10,722 nt of DNA from Phoronis ovalis. Lineage: Eukaryota > Phoronida > Phoronidae. A model generated the notes under the pieces. That model was not told the origin of the DNA and did no database searches. It saw only the letters and a list, made by a program, of their open reading frames with translations. Where the stretch lies: contig JAOXYB010060679.1 in assembly GCA_028565635.1 (NCBI GenBank), forward strand, positions 1-10,722, given 5' to 3'. Made by a program: the position numbers and the translations under genes. Shown here piece after piece: positions 1 to 8,535 of the stretch; the first letter of the stretch is position 1, and each line of letters starts with the position of its first letter.

Positions 1-1788
1 TATTAAAAACTTTGTTTTGAAATTGTTATCCAGTTTATTTTTAACATAGCCTATCCAACTTTCATGTGTTCCGCTAAAAGCAGGTGCTATTTAAATCAAC
101 TTAAAACTATTTGCAGATGATTAAAAAATTATCTTAGTAAATTACTTCAGTATTTGATAAATGCCATCAAGAGCCAGCATGACATAGCTGAACATTTTCT
201 TTATGCATTCCTTGGTTTTCATTTAATGACTGTGCCTATCTGTACTATCGATGAAAAAATTCCCCTTACCATTTATTGAATGTTATTTATCATGCCGTGT
301 TTTATCTTTGTTCCAGTTTCCTTGATTTATCGGTGACAAACAAACAATTTATGAAGCGATGTGGCATGATAAAATTAGGAACACGTAGCCTAATTGTGCT
401 AGTTTATAATTAACTATGGATCGAGTAATTAATTTAGGAGTGTTGTTTGATGATGGACAGGTGTATATACCCTGATTATTATTAATTTTGAAGTGTGATG
501 TTTAAAGTAGGTATTACCAGGTTCTAATTAGTTTTAATATGGGGGATGTCAAATTTGATTTAGGGAACCCGCCTGTTCAATAAACAAGCAAGGATGTCGT
601 TTCCGGAGGTAGGTCGTTTCTAGGTATGCTTGATACCAAAAACGTGTGGAAATGATACGTACCTTTCTGAGAACTGGGCGTTAAAATGCAAAAATCATAT
701 TAATTATCGTAGAAAGCATAATTTTAAAGATCCAAAGCTAATTGAAATTATTGTCAAGCTCTATTTAGCGGATTTACAAATTTGCTGAAGCGCTACCATT
801 GTCAGACACGTTTAGAATAGTTAAATTAATTCAAAAGCATTTCTAGAGGTGGTCAACGTTCACTGTACTTCCACTAGATACTTATTACTTTCCCTTATAT
901 AATGCGACCAGTAGCTGGAACATCACCAGGCATTAGCGCGAAGCTAAACTCTCCATAAAGATATATTGTGAAGTATAAGTTTAAACAGACAAGTAATACT
1001 TCTATAGCGGATTTACTAGATATGTGAACGACTTGGAGTTGTCTAGTATATCTGCTTAAACTAGTTGCATCATTCGGTGGTTTTGACATTTCTTAGTAAG
1101 TACTGAACTATGATAATCTATAAGTATCATTGACACAGTACGATGTGTTCTTTCCACATATATAGGTACATAAAATAGAGATGTCACTACTTTAGTTGAC
1201 CAAGTTGTATTGCAAATTAAATCTGTTACATGTTGGAAAATCTGCTTTGAAAGATAACTTTCTTATTTTGTTGGTTAAGAAACGAGTGGCGTTTTTTATA
1301 TTTCTTCGACCTACTTATATGGTGAGGAAAAATTGAACGAAAACTTATTTGGATTTGCGTCCTAAAATGTTTTGGTTTGTTAACATGCTATTTGGCATGA
1401 GACTGATTGCAATCCACACATTATTTGTTTATTTCACGTCTCACCTTTTTATTTACAAAATAGTATCAGTTAAGCTGTAACTAAAAAAAAGCTATTTATT
1501 AGCCAGCTTTGAAAAAACAAACATTTTTTGGATTATTCGTCGAAACGTAAAATACTTTTAAACGTGAATCTCTGTTTGTACTAACAACCTACAAAAATCA
1601 AATACTAACATTATTATAAAATTCAAAATACCAAGAAGAATGGAATAGTTTTATATCTAGCATATATACCTATTTGTGTTTAACTTAGCATACACGTGTA
1701 ATGCGGGATAGATTATGTGCAAGAGGAGCGAGGTGTACATTATTTAGTGAAATCGTGTTAGGAATCGAGCCAGGTAGCAAACGAGGTT

Positions 1789-2073
1789 TTCGTGTTAGCA
1801 TTTATTTACCAATATCTATAAATGTACAAGAATAGATGATTAAAGAGCATTCGTGTTAGCATGTGTTTACCAATAGCTATAAATGAACAAGAGTAGGTGT
1901 TTAAAGTGCATACGGGCCGAATAGCTTTAGTGTGACGTACTTGGTTTACCAACAACATACAGGTAAAATAATTAATAACATTATTTTACTGTGAGTAGGC
2001 GCTTAAAGTTCAATCGTGTTAGCATTTATTTACCAATAACTATAAATGAACAATAATATGTGTTTAAAGTGCA
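1789..2073 (+). repeat. 61-bp tandem array in copy A
   Basis: Three copies of a 61-bp unit are visible at 1789-1849, 1850-1910 and 2013-2073. Each starts with a TTCGTGTTAGCAT-like segment, contains TTTACCAATA and TATAAATG, and ends in TTAAAGNGCA. The second and third units are separated by 102 bp (1911-2012). The right end of that spacer, GTGAGTAGGCGCTTAAAG at 1991-2008, is itself the tail of another unit. The stretch after unit three (TACGGGCTGGG onward, with ACATACAGGTAAAAT) resembles the stretch after unit two (TACGGGCCGAA, with ACATACAGGTAAAAT). A second-level duplication of about 163 bp (unit plus flank) therefore overlies the 61-bp repeat. No coding meaning is evident, because 61 is not a multiple of three and stops occur. 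Confidence 0.9.
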
Positions 2074-2837
2074 TACGGGCTGGGTATCTATAATCTGACA
2101 TACTTGGTTTACAAAAACATACAGGTAAAATATTTGATGTTCAAGTGATTACGATGAAACGGGTGCGCGCTATTTTGGCGTGCCTGGCTAATGTTGTTTG
2201 TTTTCTATGAATCATTAAAATTCATCACTGTGTGTTTTGAGGCGCGGTAAATGTGCATACTCGTACGACATGTCATCTGCCTTGATCCACTGGATTTGTA
2301 AGGCGTTATAATAAACCACGCAGGGTTTCTAGCCAGACTGCCCACGTGCCAAGCACTATTTTCAATAATAAAAATATATTTTAATGCTCACCGTGTTCAC
2401 ATTTATAATTCACTTTAATCAAAAATAATAATGGTTGCCAATCCTCGCTTGATCAATCCTAATTTCTCAAGTAGAATTATATATGGCCTAATCGCACCAT
2501 TTCAAGTACTGTTCATAATATTATATTACTGTGCCTTTTTTCTCCTTTTCCTTGCTTCTTCTTTGGGCTTGGCCGTGTCGATAGCCTTTACTTAAAAATG
2601 GGTGTAATTTGCTTAAAACGACAGAAGTCAGAGTTTGAAAATACCATTATCAAACATGCTGGCGTTCTTCAGTGGTGCAAAGTGCTGGCGTAAGGTTCAC
2701 CAAGGGACTACTAATGTACTATGAATGAAAAGTTTATTGGCCATCTAGTAAGAAAAATTAATTGTAGGTTAGACACATAATTATATTGATTTGAGACTAG
2801 GAAAAGCTTGAACGTCAGGCAAGATATTGTAAAACAT

Positions 2838-3302
2838 TTATTTTTTTAATTTTTTTTAAATTTTTCAATTTTTTTATTTTGAAATTGCAAAAAACAAATA
2901 CATGAATACAAAAATACAGAGTACAAAAACACAAAAAAAATAAAAACAATATAACAACAAAAAACGAAGGAAGAAAGCACAATTTCAATGTATTCAATGA
3001 GAAGAAAAAACATCAATCAGTTCAGAAAATCTGTGCAATCATTCCATTTTTTTTTCAAATACTTCTATTTTAAAATTTTTCCTGGACCAACATTTTTCTG
3101 GTTTATAGTATGTTCTCAATTCATGTTTATAGTATTCTAAAGAGGGAGGGGTTTTTGATATCTTACATTTGACTAAAAGGTGTTTTTTTTCCTATCATTA
3201 TGCATAAATTTAAAACACTGTTTTCCTTTGCCCCCTTTCCGATTTATTACCGTTTAAGTGGATGGGAAAATTAATTATGTCACTTAAACAGCATTGTGTA
3301 AA
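2838..3302. repeat. A/T-homopolymer-rich segment present only in copy A
   Basis: Between the shared landmarks AAAACAT (2831-2837; 7469-7475 in B) and TGCATCTC (3303; TGCACCTC at 7501 in B), copy A has 465 bp where copy B has 25 bp, a net difference of 440 bp. The left part is strikingly asymmetric: T-rich on the plus strand at about 2838-2880, then A-rich at about 2889-2970, so the two halves could fold back. The rest (about 3040-3290) is ordinary AT-rich DNA with a 9-bp hairpin near its end. A retroposed insert in reverse orientation, with the T-run as its poly(A) tail, would fit, but no target-site duplication is clear. Deletion from B is the alternative. A small reading frame of Phe, Leu and Lys codons here is low-complexity noise. 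Confidence 0.75.
3252..3289. repeat. 9-bp perfect inverted repeat (hairpin)
   Basis: GTTTAAGTG at 3252-3260 is the exact reverse complement of CACTTAAAC at 3281-3289, with a 20-nt loop. It lies near the right end of the segment found only in copy A, so it may mark the end of an insert. Arms this short also arise by chance in AT-rich DNA. Confidence 0.5.
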
Positions 3303-3495
3303 TGCATCTCATGAATCCAGATAGCTTCTCTACTTCTTATAAAAGTACTTTTAAATGTAGAATTTTCTGAAGCTTGTAGATCTTAATGTTTTTTATCTTT
3401 AAAGTCTTAAAATATTACTTAACATTTTAAGCATTCAAAGGTTATCTATACCTAATGAATAACAGGTTGATATCTACAACTTACACGTACATATA

Positions 3496-3553
3496 CCGGG
3501 GGTACTCATGATTTTTTTTGACAACGGAGATGTGCTTCCCAACCCAATCCAAA
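3496..3553 (+). repeat. Conserved right-end core, copy A
   Basis: This is the best conserved part of the right end across the three copies. It has a C/G run followed by GTACTC (3496-3507), a T-rich stretch, an ACGGAGATGTGC segment and CCCAACCCAATCC. Copy B has the diverged form at about 7690-7748 and copy C a fuller form at 9127-9183. The order 'C/G run, GTACTCC, about 20 nt, ATGTGCCGCCCA' resembles widely scattered invertebrate repeats I have seen. I cannot name a family with confidence. No tRNA-type A or B box is obvious upstream, so assignment to a SINE class is not supported by sequence here. Confidence 0.6.
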
Positions 3554-3563
3554 AGTTTAGCTT

Positions 3564-3820
3564 GTGGTAGCAAACCCAATCCATTTTATTTTTAAATATA
3601 AGGGTAGCAATCCAATTTTTGTGAAACATAATGGTAGCAATCCAAAATTTTAAAATATTTGAGCAGCAATGCATTTTTACGCAAACTGACTGATACACAT
3701 CAAATTTCAAAATCTTTTTAAGGACACACGCCTGAAATGAATCCATGTTATTTACTATAAGCAGTGGGTAGCAATCTAAATTTAATTTTTGAATTTTTTT
3801 ACGGTAGCAATCCAAAAAAA
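3564..3820 (+). repeat. GGTAGCAATCC short tandem repeats, copy A
   Basis: A run of short repeats follows the core. GTGGTAGCAAACC starts at 3564. Three units in exact 30-bp register then start at 3601 (AGGGTAGCAATCC), 3631 (ATGGTAGCAATCC) and 3661 (GAGCAGCAATGC). Further single motifs appear at 3766 (GGGTAGCAATC) and 3801 (ACGGTAGCAATCC) with longer spacing. Copy C carries the equivalent at 9191 and 9221, again exactly 30 bp apart. The in-frame period produces a repetitive minus-strand reading frame here, which is best read as a by-product of the repeat and not as a protein gene. Copy B lacks these units entirely. Confidence 0.85.
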
Positions 3821-4190
3821 ATACAGTAAGAAGTATGTAATACAAATCCAAAATGTTCAACTAGGCTGCACACGCCCACCAACAAATACCTTGAGTACCT
3901 CTCTCGGCATATGCAAAACCGCCGTGGCTGCAGCTGATACCTACCCAGATCTAATCTTTGTTACTGTATTTATAATAGTTTGCTATAATTATACAGTTAT
4001 ATGTTTATATATTGAATAATTCATTGTCCTGTCTAAGAGAAGACGCGTATTAGTAGCTACGTACTTATTATTCAATACAACAAAAAGTAGAACAGTTAAA
4101 TCCCAGTAAAAGGTGGTTAGAATAGCTCACCGGAGGAGCGTGTATTGTTAAGGGTTTTTTTCAGACTGTATCTTCACAATATTCAAATTA

Positions 4191-4250
4191 GTTATGACTA
4201 AGTGTGTGAATAAAATAAGGACACGCCGTCACTGTTACAAAAGTCATAAC
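4191..4250. repeat. 9-bp perfect inverted repeat
   Basis: GTTATGACT at 4191-4199 is the exact reverse complement of AGTCATAAC at 4242-4250, separated by 42 nt. No other signal is associated with it. It may be chance or the remnant of a short inverted-repeat element. Confidence 0.4.
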
Positions 4251-4412
4251 GTGTAATTTTTGGAAACCTACCTCATGCTACAACAGGCACAGATAAATTC
4301 AAAACTTTATTATGCCTTATGTCTTGCTAACCGGTGCAATCGCACAAACAATAACATAACACCAGTAAAACATGCAAAAATAAAACCTGAATCAAAACAA
4401 GAATGAATATAT

Positions 4413-4456
4413 GGTGGCGACATCTATTGGATGTTGCCACCTGGTGGATGTCACCA
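4413..4456. repeat. Compound hairpin built on GGTGG/CCACC
   Basis: GGTGGCGACATC at 4413-4424 pairs with GATGTTGCCACC at 4430-4441, matching at 11 of 12 positions across a 5-nt loop. The right arm overlaps a second palindrome, CCACC-T-GGTGG (4437-4447). A third follows, TGGTG (4442-4446) paired with CACCA (4452-4456). The three overlapping fold-backs within 44 bp are denser than expected for surrounding AT-rich DNA, and the local GC content is raised. Confidence 0.7.
4434..4447 (-). promoter_or_regulatory. CTCF-like core motif, possible
   Basis: Read on the minus strand, this 14-mer is CCACCAGGTGGCAA. It matches the CTCF core consensus CCASYAGRKGGCRS at 13 of 14 positions, failing only at the last base. 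It also contains the E-box CAGGTG, so binding by a bHLH or Snail-type factor is an equally simple reading. It is embedded in a compound hairpin. Motif matches alone are weak evidence of occupancy. Confidence 0.3.
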
Positions 4457-4811
4457 TAGACCCTATGTAATAATATATGAGAGCACACCACTGATTCACA
4501 TCCCGTCCGTTGTAATGGGGAATTGACATATTTCGACATTAAATAAAAATATTACCAAACTCTCACCGACATGTGGGATTAGAAACTTTTTTATCCTTGT
4601 ACATGTTTGTTCTACTTTTTAAAACTTTTCAATTTTCACTAGCAAAACCAATGGGATTTCGAGCTACATCTATCTTTTTAAAGGTCGCTGTGCGGAACTT
4701 TGATGCTGAAGTGAAAATAGTGCATGCGTATTAATCGATCACCGGCCAATGAGCAAACCGGTAGGTAAACAAAGACAAAATAGTTATATCTCCGAGAACT
4801 CTTCGTGCTCT

Positions 4812-4844
4812 GTCTAATGGTGTGCATATTAACGCCTATTAGAC
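4812..4844. repeat. Hairpin just left of copy B
   Basis: GTCTAATGGTG at 4812-4822 and CGCCTATTAGAC at 4833-4844 form an imperfect stem: seven perfect terminal pairs, then a bulge and further pairing. The loop is about 10 nt. It ends about 30 bp before the point where homology to copy A starts. It could be incidental or part of a boundary structure. Copy A's equivalent flank lies outside the window, so it cannot be compared. Confidence 0.45.
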
Positions 4845-5250
4845 GGTACGGAACCTACCCAGACCATGTATGCACCTATCCATCTTCCATGTGTTCCGCT
4901 AAAAACAGGTGCTATTTACATCAACTTAAAACTATTTGCAGATGATTAAAAAATTATCTTAGTAAATTAGTTCAGTATTTGATAAATGCCATCAAGAGCT
5001 AGTATGACATAGCTGAACATTTTCTTTATGCATTACTTTGTTTTCATTTAATGACTGTGCATATCTGTACTATCGATGAAAAAATTCCCCTTACCATTTA
5101 TTGAATGTTATTTATCATGCCTTGCTTTTTCTTTGTTCCATTTTCCTTGCTTTATCGGTGACAAACAAGCAGTTTATGAAGCGATGTGGCATGATAAAAT
5201 TAGGAACACGTAGCCACATTGTGCTAGTTTATAATTAACTACTGATCGAG

Positions 5251-5270
5251 TGTCATGTGTCAAGATAACT
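5251..5270 (+). other. 20-bp segment present only in copy B
   Basis: Both copies share GATCGAG followed by TAATTAATTTAGG. Copy B has exactly 20 extra bases between these landmarks, beginning TGTCATGTGTCAAG, whereas in copy A the two are directly joined at 425/426. This is the main larger indel in which B is the longer copy. Confidence 0.8.
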
Positions 5271-6674
5271 TAATTAATTTAGGCGTGTTGTTTGATGCCT
5301 GACATTTGCATATAGCCTAATTATTATAAATTCTGAAGTGTGACATTTAAAGAATTAGTAAGTAACCAGGTTCTAATTAATTTTAATATGGGGGATGCCA
5401 AATTTGATTTAGGGAACCCGCTTGGTAAACAAACAAGCAAGGATTTCGTTTCTGGAGGTAGGTCGTTTCTAGGTATGCTTGATACCAAAAACGCGTGGAA
5501 ATGATATGTACCTTTTTGAGAACTGTGCGTGAAATGCGGTTAAAGTACAAAAATCATATTAATTGTCATAGAAAGCATAATTTTAAAAATCCGAAGCTAA
5601 CTGGGATTATTTTTTAAGCTCTATTTAACGGATTTACAAAGTTGCTGAAGTGCTACCATTGTCAGACATGTTTAGAATATTTTAATTAATTCAAAAGCAT
5701 GTCTAGAGGTGGTCAACGTTCACTGTACTTCCACTAGAGACTTCTTAGTTTCCCTTATATAATGTGACTACTAGCTGGAATATCACCAGGCGTTAGCTCG
5801 AAGCTAAAGTATCCATAAAGATGTATTGTGAAGTATAAGTTTAAACAGACAGGTAATAAATACTTCTACAGCGGACTTACTAGATATGTGAACGACGTGA
5901 AGTTGTCTACTCTTTCTGCTAGATTCTTAGAATAAACTTGTTGCATTATTCGGTGGTTTGGTTATTTCTTAATAAGTAATATATTGAACTGTAATAATAT
6001 ACAATTATCATTTGCTCAATCTCTGATTAAACAGTACTATGTTTCCTGTCCACTTAGGCACATACAATAGAGAAGATGTCAGTACTTTAGTTAACTAAGT
6101 TGTATTGCAAATTAAATCTGATACATGGCGAAAAATCTGCTTTGAAAGATAACTTTCTTATTTTGTTGGTTAAGGCACGAGTGACGTTTTCTTTATTTCT
6201 ACAACTTACTAATTATATGTTGCGGACAAATTAAACGAGCACTCATTTGGATCAGCGTCCTAAAATGTGTTTGGTTTGTTAAAATGTTATTTGGCATGAG
6301 ACTGATTGCAGTCCACACATTATTTGTTTATGTCACTTCCACTTATTTTAAGTATCATTTAAGCTGTAACTAATATAAGCTCTGTACTAGCCCGCTTTGA
6401 AAAAAACAGCATTTTTTGGATTGTTCGTCGAAACATAAAATATTTAAAGGGAATCTCTATTTGTACTAACAACCTACAGAAATCAAATACAAATAGTAAT
6501 ACAAAATAGAAAATACCAAAAAGAATGGAATAGAGTTATATATCTAGCATACATACCCTTTTGTGTTCGCATACACGTGCAATGCGGGGTAGATTATGTG
6601 CGAGGAGCGAGGTGTACATTATTTAGTTGTGTATGAAATCGTGTTTGGAATCGAGCCAGTTAGCAAACGATGTT

Positions 6675-6857
6675 TTCGTGTTAGCATGTATTTACGAATA
6701 ACTATAAATCAACAAGAGTAGGCGCTTAAAGTGCATTCGTGTTAGCATGTATTTACCAATATCTATAAATGAACAAGAGTAGGCGATTAAAGTTCATTCG
6801 TGTTAGCATGTATTTACCAATAAATATAAATCAACAAGAGTAGATGTTTAAAGTGCA
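6675..6857 (+). repeat. 61-bp tandem array in copy B
   Basis: Three uninterrupted 61-bp units occupy 6675-6735, 6736-6796 and 6797-6857. Each runs from TTCGTGTTAGCATGTATTTA through TATAAAT and ACAAGAGTAG to TTAAAG and CA. They differ from one another by only a few substitutions, for example CTATAAATC versus CTATAAATG. The array sits at the equivalent place to that of copy A. Here the units are contiguous and the ACATAGAGGTAAAAT flank occurs once, so the 163-bp second-level duplication is specific to copy A, or was lost from B. The B units look more alike than the A units, which could reflect more recent expansion or homogenisation. Confidence 0.92.
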
Positions 6858-7752
6858 TATGGGCAAGTTATATCAAAAACATAGAGGTAAAATGTTTGAT
6901 GTGCATGTGATTACCGTGATACGGCATACGGGTGCCTGGTTAATGGTGTTTAATTTGTTTGCTATGAACCTTAAAAGTTCACCTCTGAGTGTAAATGTAC
7001 ATGCTCGTACGACATGTAGCGTGCTTTGACCCACTGGCTTTGTAAGGTGTTATAATAAACCACGCAGGGTTTCTAGCCAAACTGCCCAAGTGACAAGCAC
7101 CATTTTCATTACAAAATGTGTTTATTGCTCACCGTGTTAATATTTATAATTTACTTTAGTTAAAAATAATAATAGTTGCCATTACGCGCTTGATCAATCT
7201 TAATCTCTCAAGTATTATATTGCTGTGCCTTTTTCTCCTTTTTCTTTTGGTCTTGGCTGTGTTGATAGCTTTTACTTAAAAATGGGTGTAATTTGCTTAA
7301 AACGGCAGCAGCCAGAGTTTGCAAATGCCATTATCAAAAATGTTGGCGTTCTTCAGTGGTGCATATAAAGTTTATTGGCCAACTAGCAAGAAAAATTAAT
7401 TGTAGGCTAGCCACATAATTATATTGATTTGAGACTAGGTAAAGCTTGAACGTCATGCAAGATATTGTAAAACATGTATTACGTAAATGTAATGTATATA
7501 TGCACCTCCTAAATCCAGATAGCTTCTTTGCTTACTATAAAAGTACTTTTAGATGTAGAATTATCTGCAGTTGTAAATCTTGATGTTTTTTATCTTTAAA
7601 GTTTTAAAGTATTACTTAACATTTTAGGTTTATAAATGCTATCTACAGAATGAATAATGGGTTGTTATCCACAACTTACGCGTACATATCCCGTGGGATA
7701 TTAATGTTTTTTTACTACGGGCCGGGAATGTGCCGCCCAACCCAATACAAAA

Positions 7753-8420
7753 TTATACTTTTAATTGAATGATGCATTACACTCATGCTATGGAGAAACA
7801 TATTTTAACTTTCAAAATGTTTGTAACGGTTGTTTACGTGTTTCGTATTGGGAATTCACATTTGTCCGAGTGACGACGGATTAAATGCATGAAATTCACT
7901 TAGATTGAAAATGACATGAAACAACATGAATCCCAGGCGAAAGATACACATTGAAATCTTATGAAAATAATCATATAATATGACTGTAATAATATGTTTC
8001 TGTTCTTGCAAAATATCTTTAGCATGCGGTGGAATATCGAACAGTACTTTTAATACGGAAGTGTAAAATCTTTAATAAGCTGGTACGGTGAATGAGCTGT
8101 ATATATAAATATGTTTAAGCTAAACTATTGAACTCCACGTGCAGTTTAAACATTTTAGTTAAACAAATGGTTAGGTTCCATAAGTATATCATACAAATTA
8201 TAATACATTCCCGACGGGACTCCGAGTAACAAACCCGGGCTAAGAAAGTGACCGGGGTAAAGTTCGAACTGGTTTGGGTTTTGTATTACGTGACCAAGTT
8301 CAAGGAAATCCATTCGTCAGTTTCCGTAACAGAGAAAGCCCGTATGTATTATTTCCGAATGGTAGGAAATAGACTATTTGCATGCACTTGAGGGCGTTAC
8401 AATCACAGTATACTCAGACC
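7753..8420. other. Unique AT-rich to mixed DNA right of copy B
   Basis: No gene is recognised here. The first half is AT-rich. From about 8200 the GC content rises, with a C/G run (CCCGGG at 8234-8239) and a perfect palindrome AGTTCGAACT (8261-8270). The latter superficially resembles a Pol III B box (GGTTCGANNCC), but no matching A box at suitable spacing and no cloverleaf can be drawn. Nothing else is supported. Confidence 0.5.
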
Positions 8421-8456
8421 CTCATTGTCTCCGTGACGTTCTTCAGGCATTGTCTT

Positions 8457-8470
8457 CCACCAGATGGCAC
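8457..8470 (+). promoter_or_regulatory. CTCF-like core motif, full consensus match
   Basis: CCACCAGATGGCAC matches the CTCF core consensus CCASYAGRKGGCRS at all 14 positions. It lies inside the left arm of the 34-bp inverted repeat. Because CTCF is conserved in bilaterians, a binding site is plausible if this is a bilaterian genome. A single match is still weak, and the repeat could have produced it without function. Confidence 0.4.
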
Positions 8471-8503
8471 TCGTTCCTCCTATTGAACATCACGATAGCG
8501 AAA

Positions 8504-8517
8504 GCGCTACCTGGTGG
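8504..8517 (-). promoter_or_regulatory. CTCF-like motif, one mismatch, reverse
   Basis: On the minus strand this reads CCACCAGGTAGCGC, matching the CTCF core consensus at 13 of 14 positions, with A in place of a core G. It points towards the full match at 8457-8470, giving a convergent arrangement within 61 bp. It belongs to a third copy of the local motif, in the centre of the inverted repeat. Confidence 0.3.
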
Positions 8518-8535
8518 GAGACAATGGAGGACCGA

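Larger units (their letters stand above)
50..3553 (+). repeat. Long dispersed or segmental repeat, copy A
   Basis: This is the first of two long directly oriented copies. Similarity to copy B begins at the CCTATCC around 50 (4875 in B) and runs collinearly to the AACCCAATCC at 3541-3550 (7739-7748 in B). The left part is very close: 237-296 is identical to 5062-5121, and 95-144 is also identical to its counterpart. Differences are scattered substitutions and indels of all sizes. Relative to B, this copy has extra DNA at 1911-2012, 2474-2520, about 2680-2724 and 2838-3302, and lacks 20 bp present in B at 5251-5270. No open reading frame survives in both copies, so the unit appears non-coding. 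It could be one member of a non-autonomous transposon family or half of an old local duplication. No clear terminal inverted repeat or target-site duplication is visible. The nature of the element is unresolved, but the homology itself is certain. Confidence 0.93.
3821..4874. other. Unique spacer between copies A and B
   Basis: About 1.05 kb does not recur elsewhere in the window. I see no credible gene. The longest reading frame, on the minus strand at 4327-4539, encodes 70 residues rich in Cys, Leu, Val and His. It resembles nothing I recognise and has no supporting splice or codon signal. The notable content is a set of inverted repeats at 4191-4250, 4413-4456 and 4812-4844, listed separately. 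Confidence 0.6.
4875..7752 (+). repeat. Long dispersed or segmental repeat, copy B
   Basis: This is the second long copy, in the same orientation as copy A, starting with CCTATCC after a flank unrelated to that of copy A. It is shorter: the offset to A is 4825 at the left end, 4638 at the GATATTGTAAAACAT landmark (7461-7475) and 4198 from 7501 rightwards. It keeps the 61-bp array (6675-6857), the segment before the right-end core, and a degraded core around 7690-7748 where the C/G run has become CCCGTGGG. Homology stops at about 7752, where A continues into GGTAGCAATCC repeats and B does not, so B is either truncated on the right or rearranged after duplication. Pure tandem duplication of a 4.8-kb unit is not sufficient, because the spacer after A (3821-4874) does not recur after B. 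No gene is supported inside. Confidence 0.93.

Noticed and set aside
2815-2997. 60-codon minus-strand frame resembling a membrane segment (Phe/Leu-rich, Lys-rich tail)
   Set aside because: The apparent hydrophobic and basic stretches come from A/T homopolymers in the segment unique to copy A.
3474-3860. 128-codon minus-strand open reading frame, the longest seen
   Set aside because: It lies on the 30-bp repeat array and the family core. Its recurring WIAT-like segments come from the repeat period being a multiple of three, and the composition is not protein-like.
3789-4019. 76-codon plus-strand open reading frame
   Set aside because: It starts in the GGTAGCAATCC repeats and runs into unique AT-rich DNA. 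Nothing in it is recognisable.
4327-4539. 70-codon minus-strand open reading frame, Cys/His/Val-rich
   Set aside because: No spaced Cys pattern of a known small domain was seen, and the frame crosses the palindromic GGTGG/CCACC structure.
1789-6857. CRISPR-like array from the spaced repeats
   Set aside because: The 61-bp units are contiguous with no spacers in copy B, are diverged, and no cas genes or prokaryotic features exist.
50-7752. Helitron or LTR interpretation of the long repeat
   Set aside because: No 5' TC with 3' CTRR and adjacent hairpin was seen at the boundaries, no matching terminal repeats within a copy, and no reverse transcriptase, integrase or Rep/helicase remnants.
8236-8275. 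Possible tRNA-like Pol III promoter around AGTTCGAACT
   Set aside because: The palindrome only loosely fits a B box. No A box at usual spacing and no cloverleaf or CCA-adjacent stem could be drawn.
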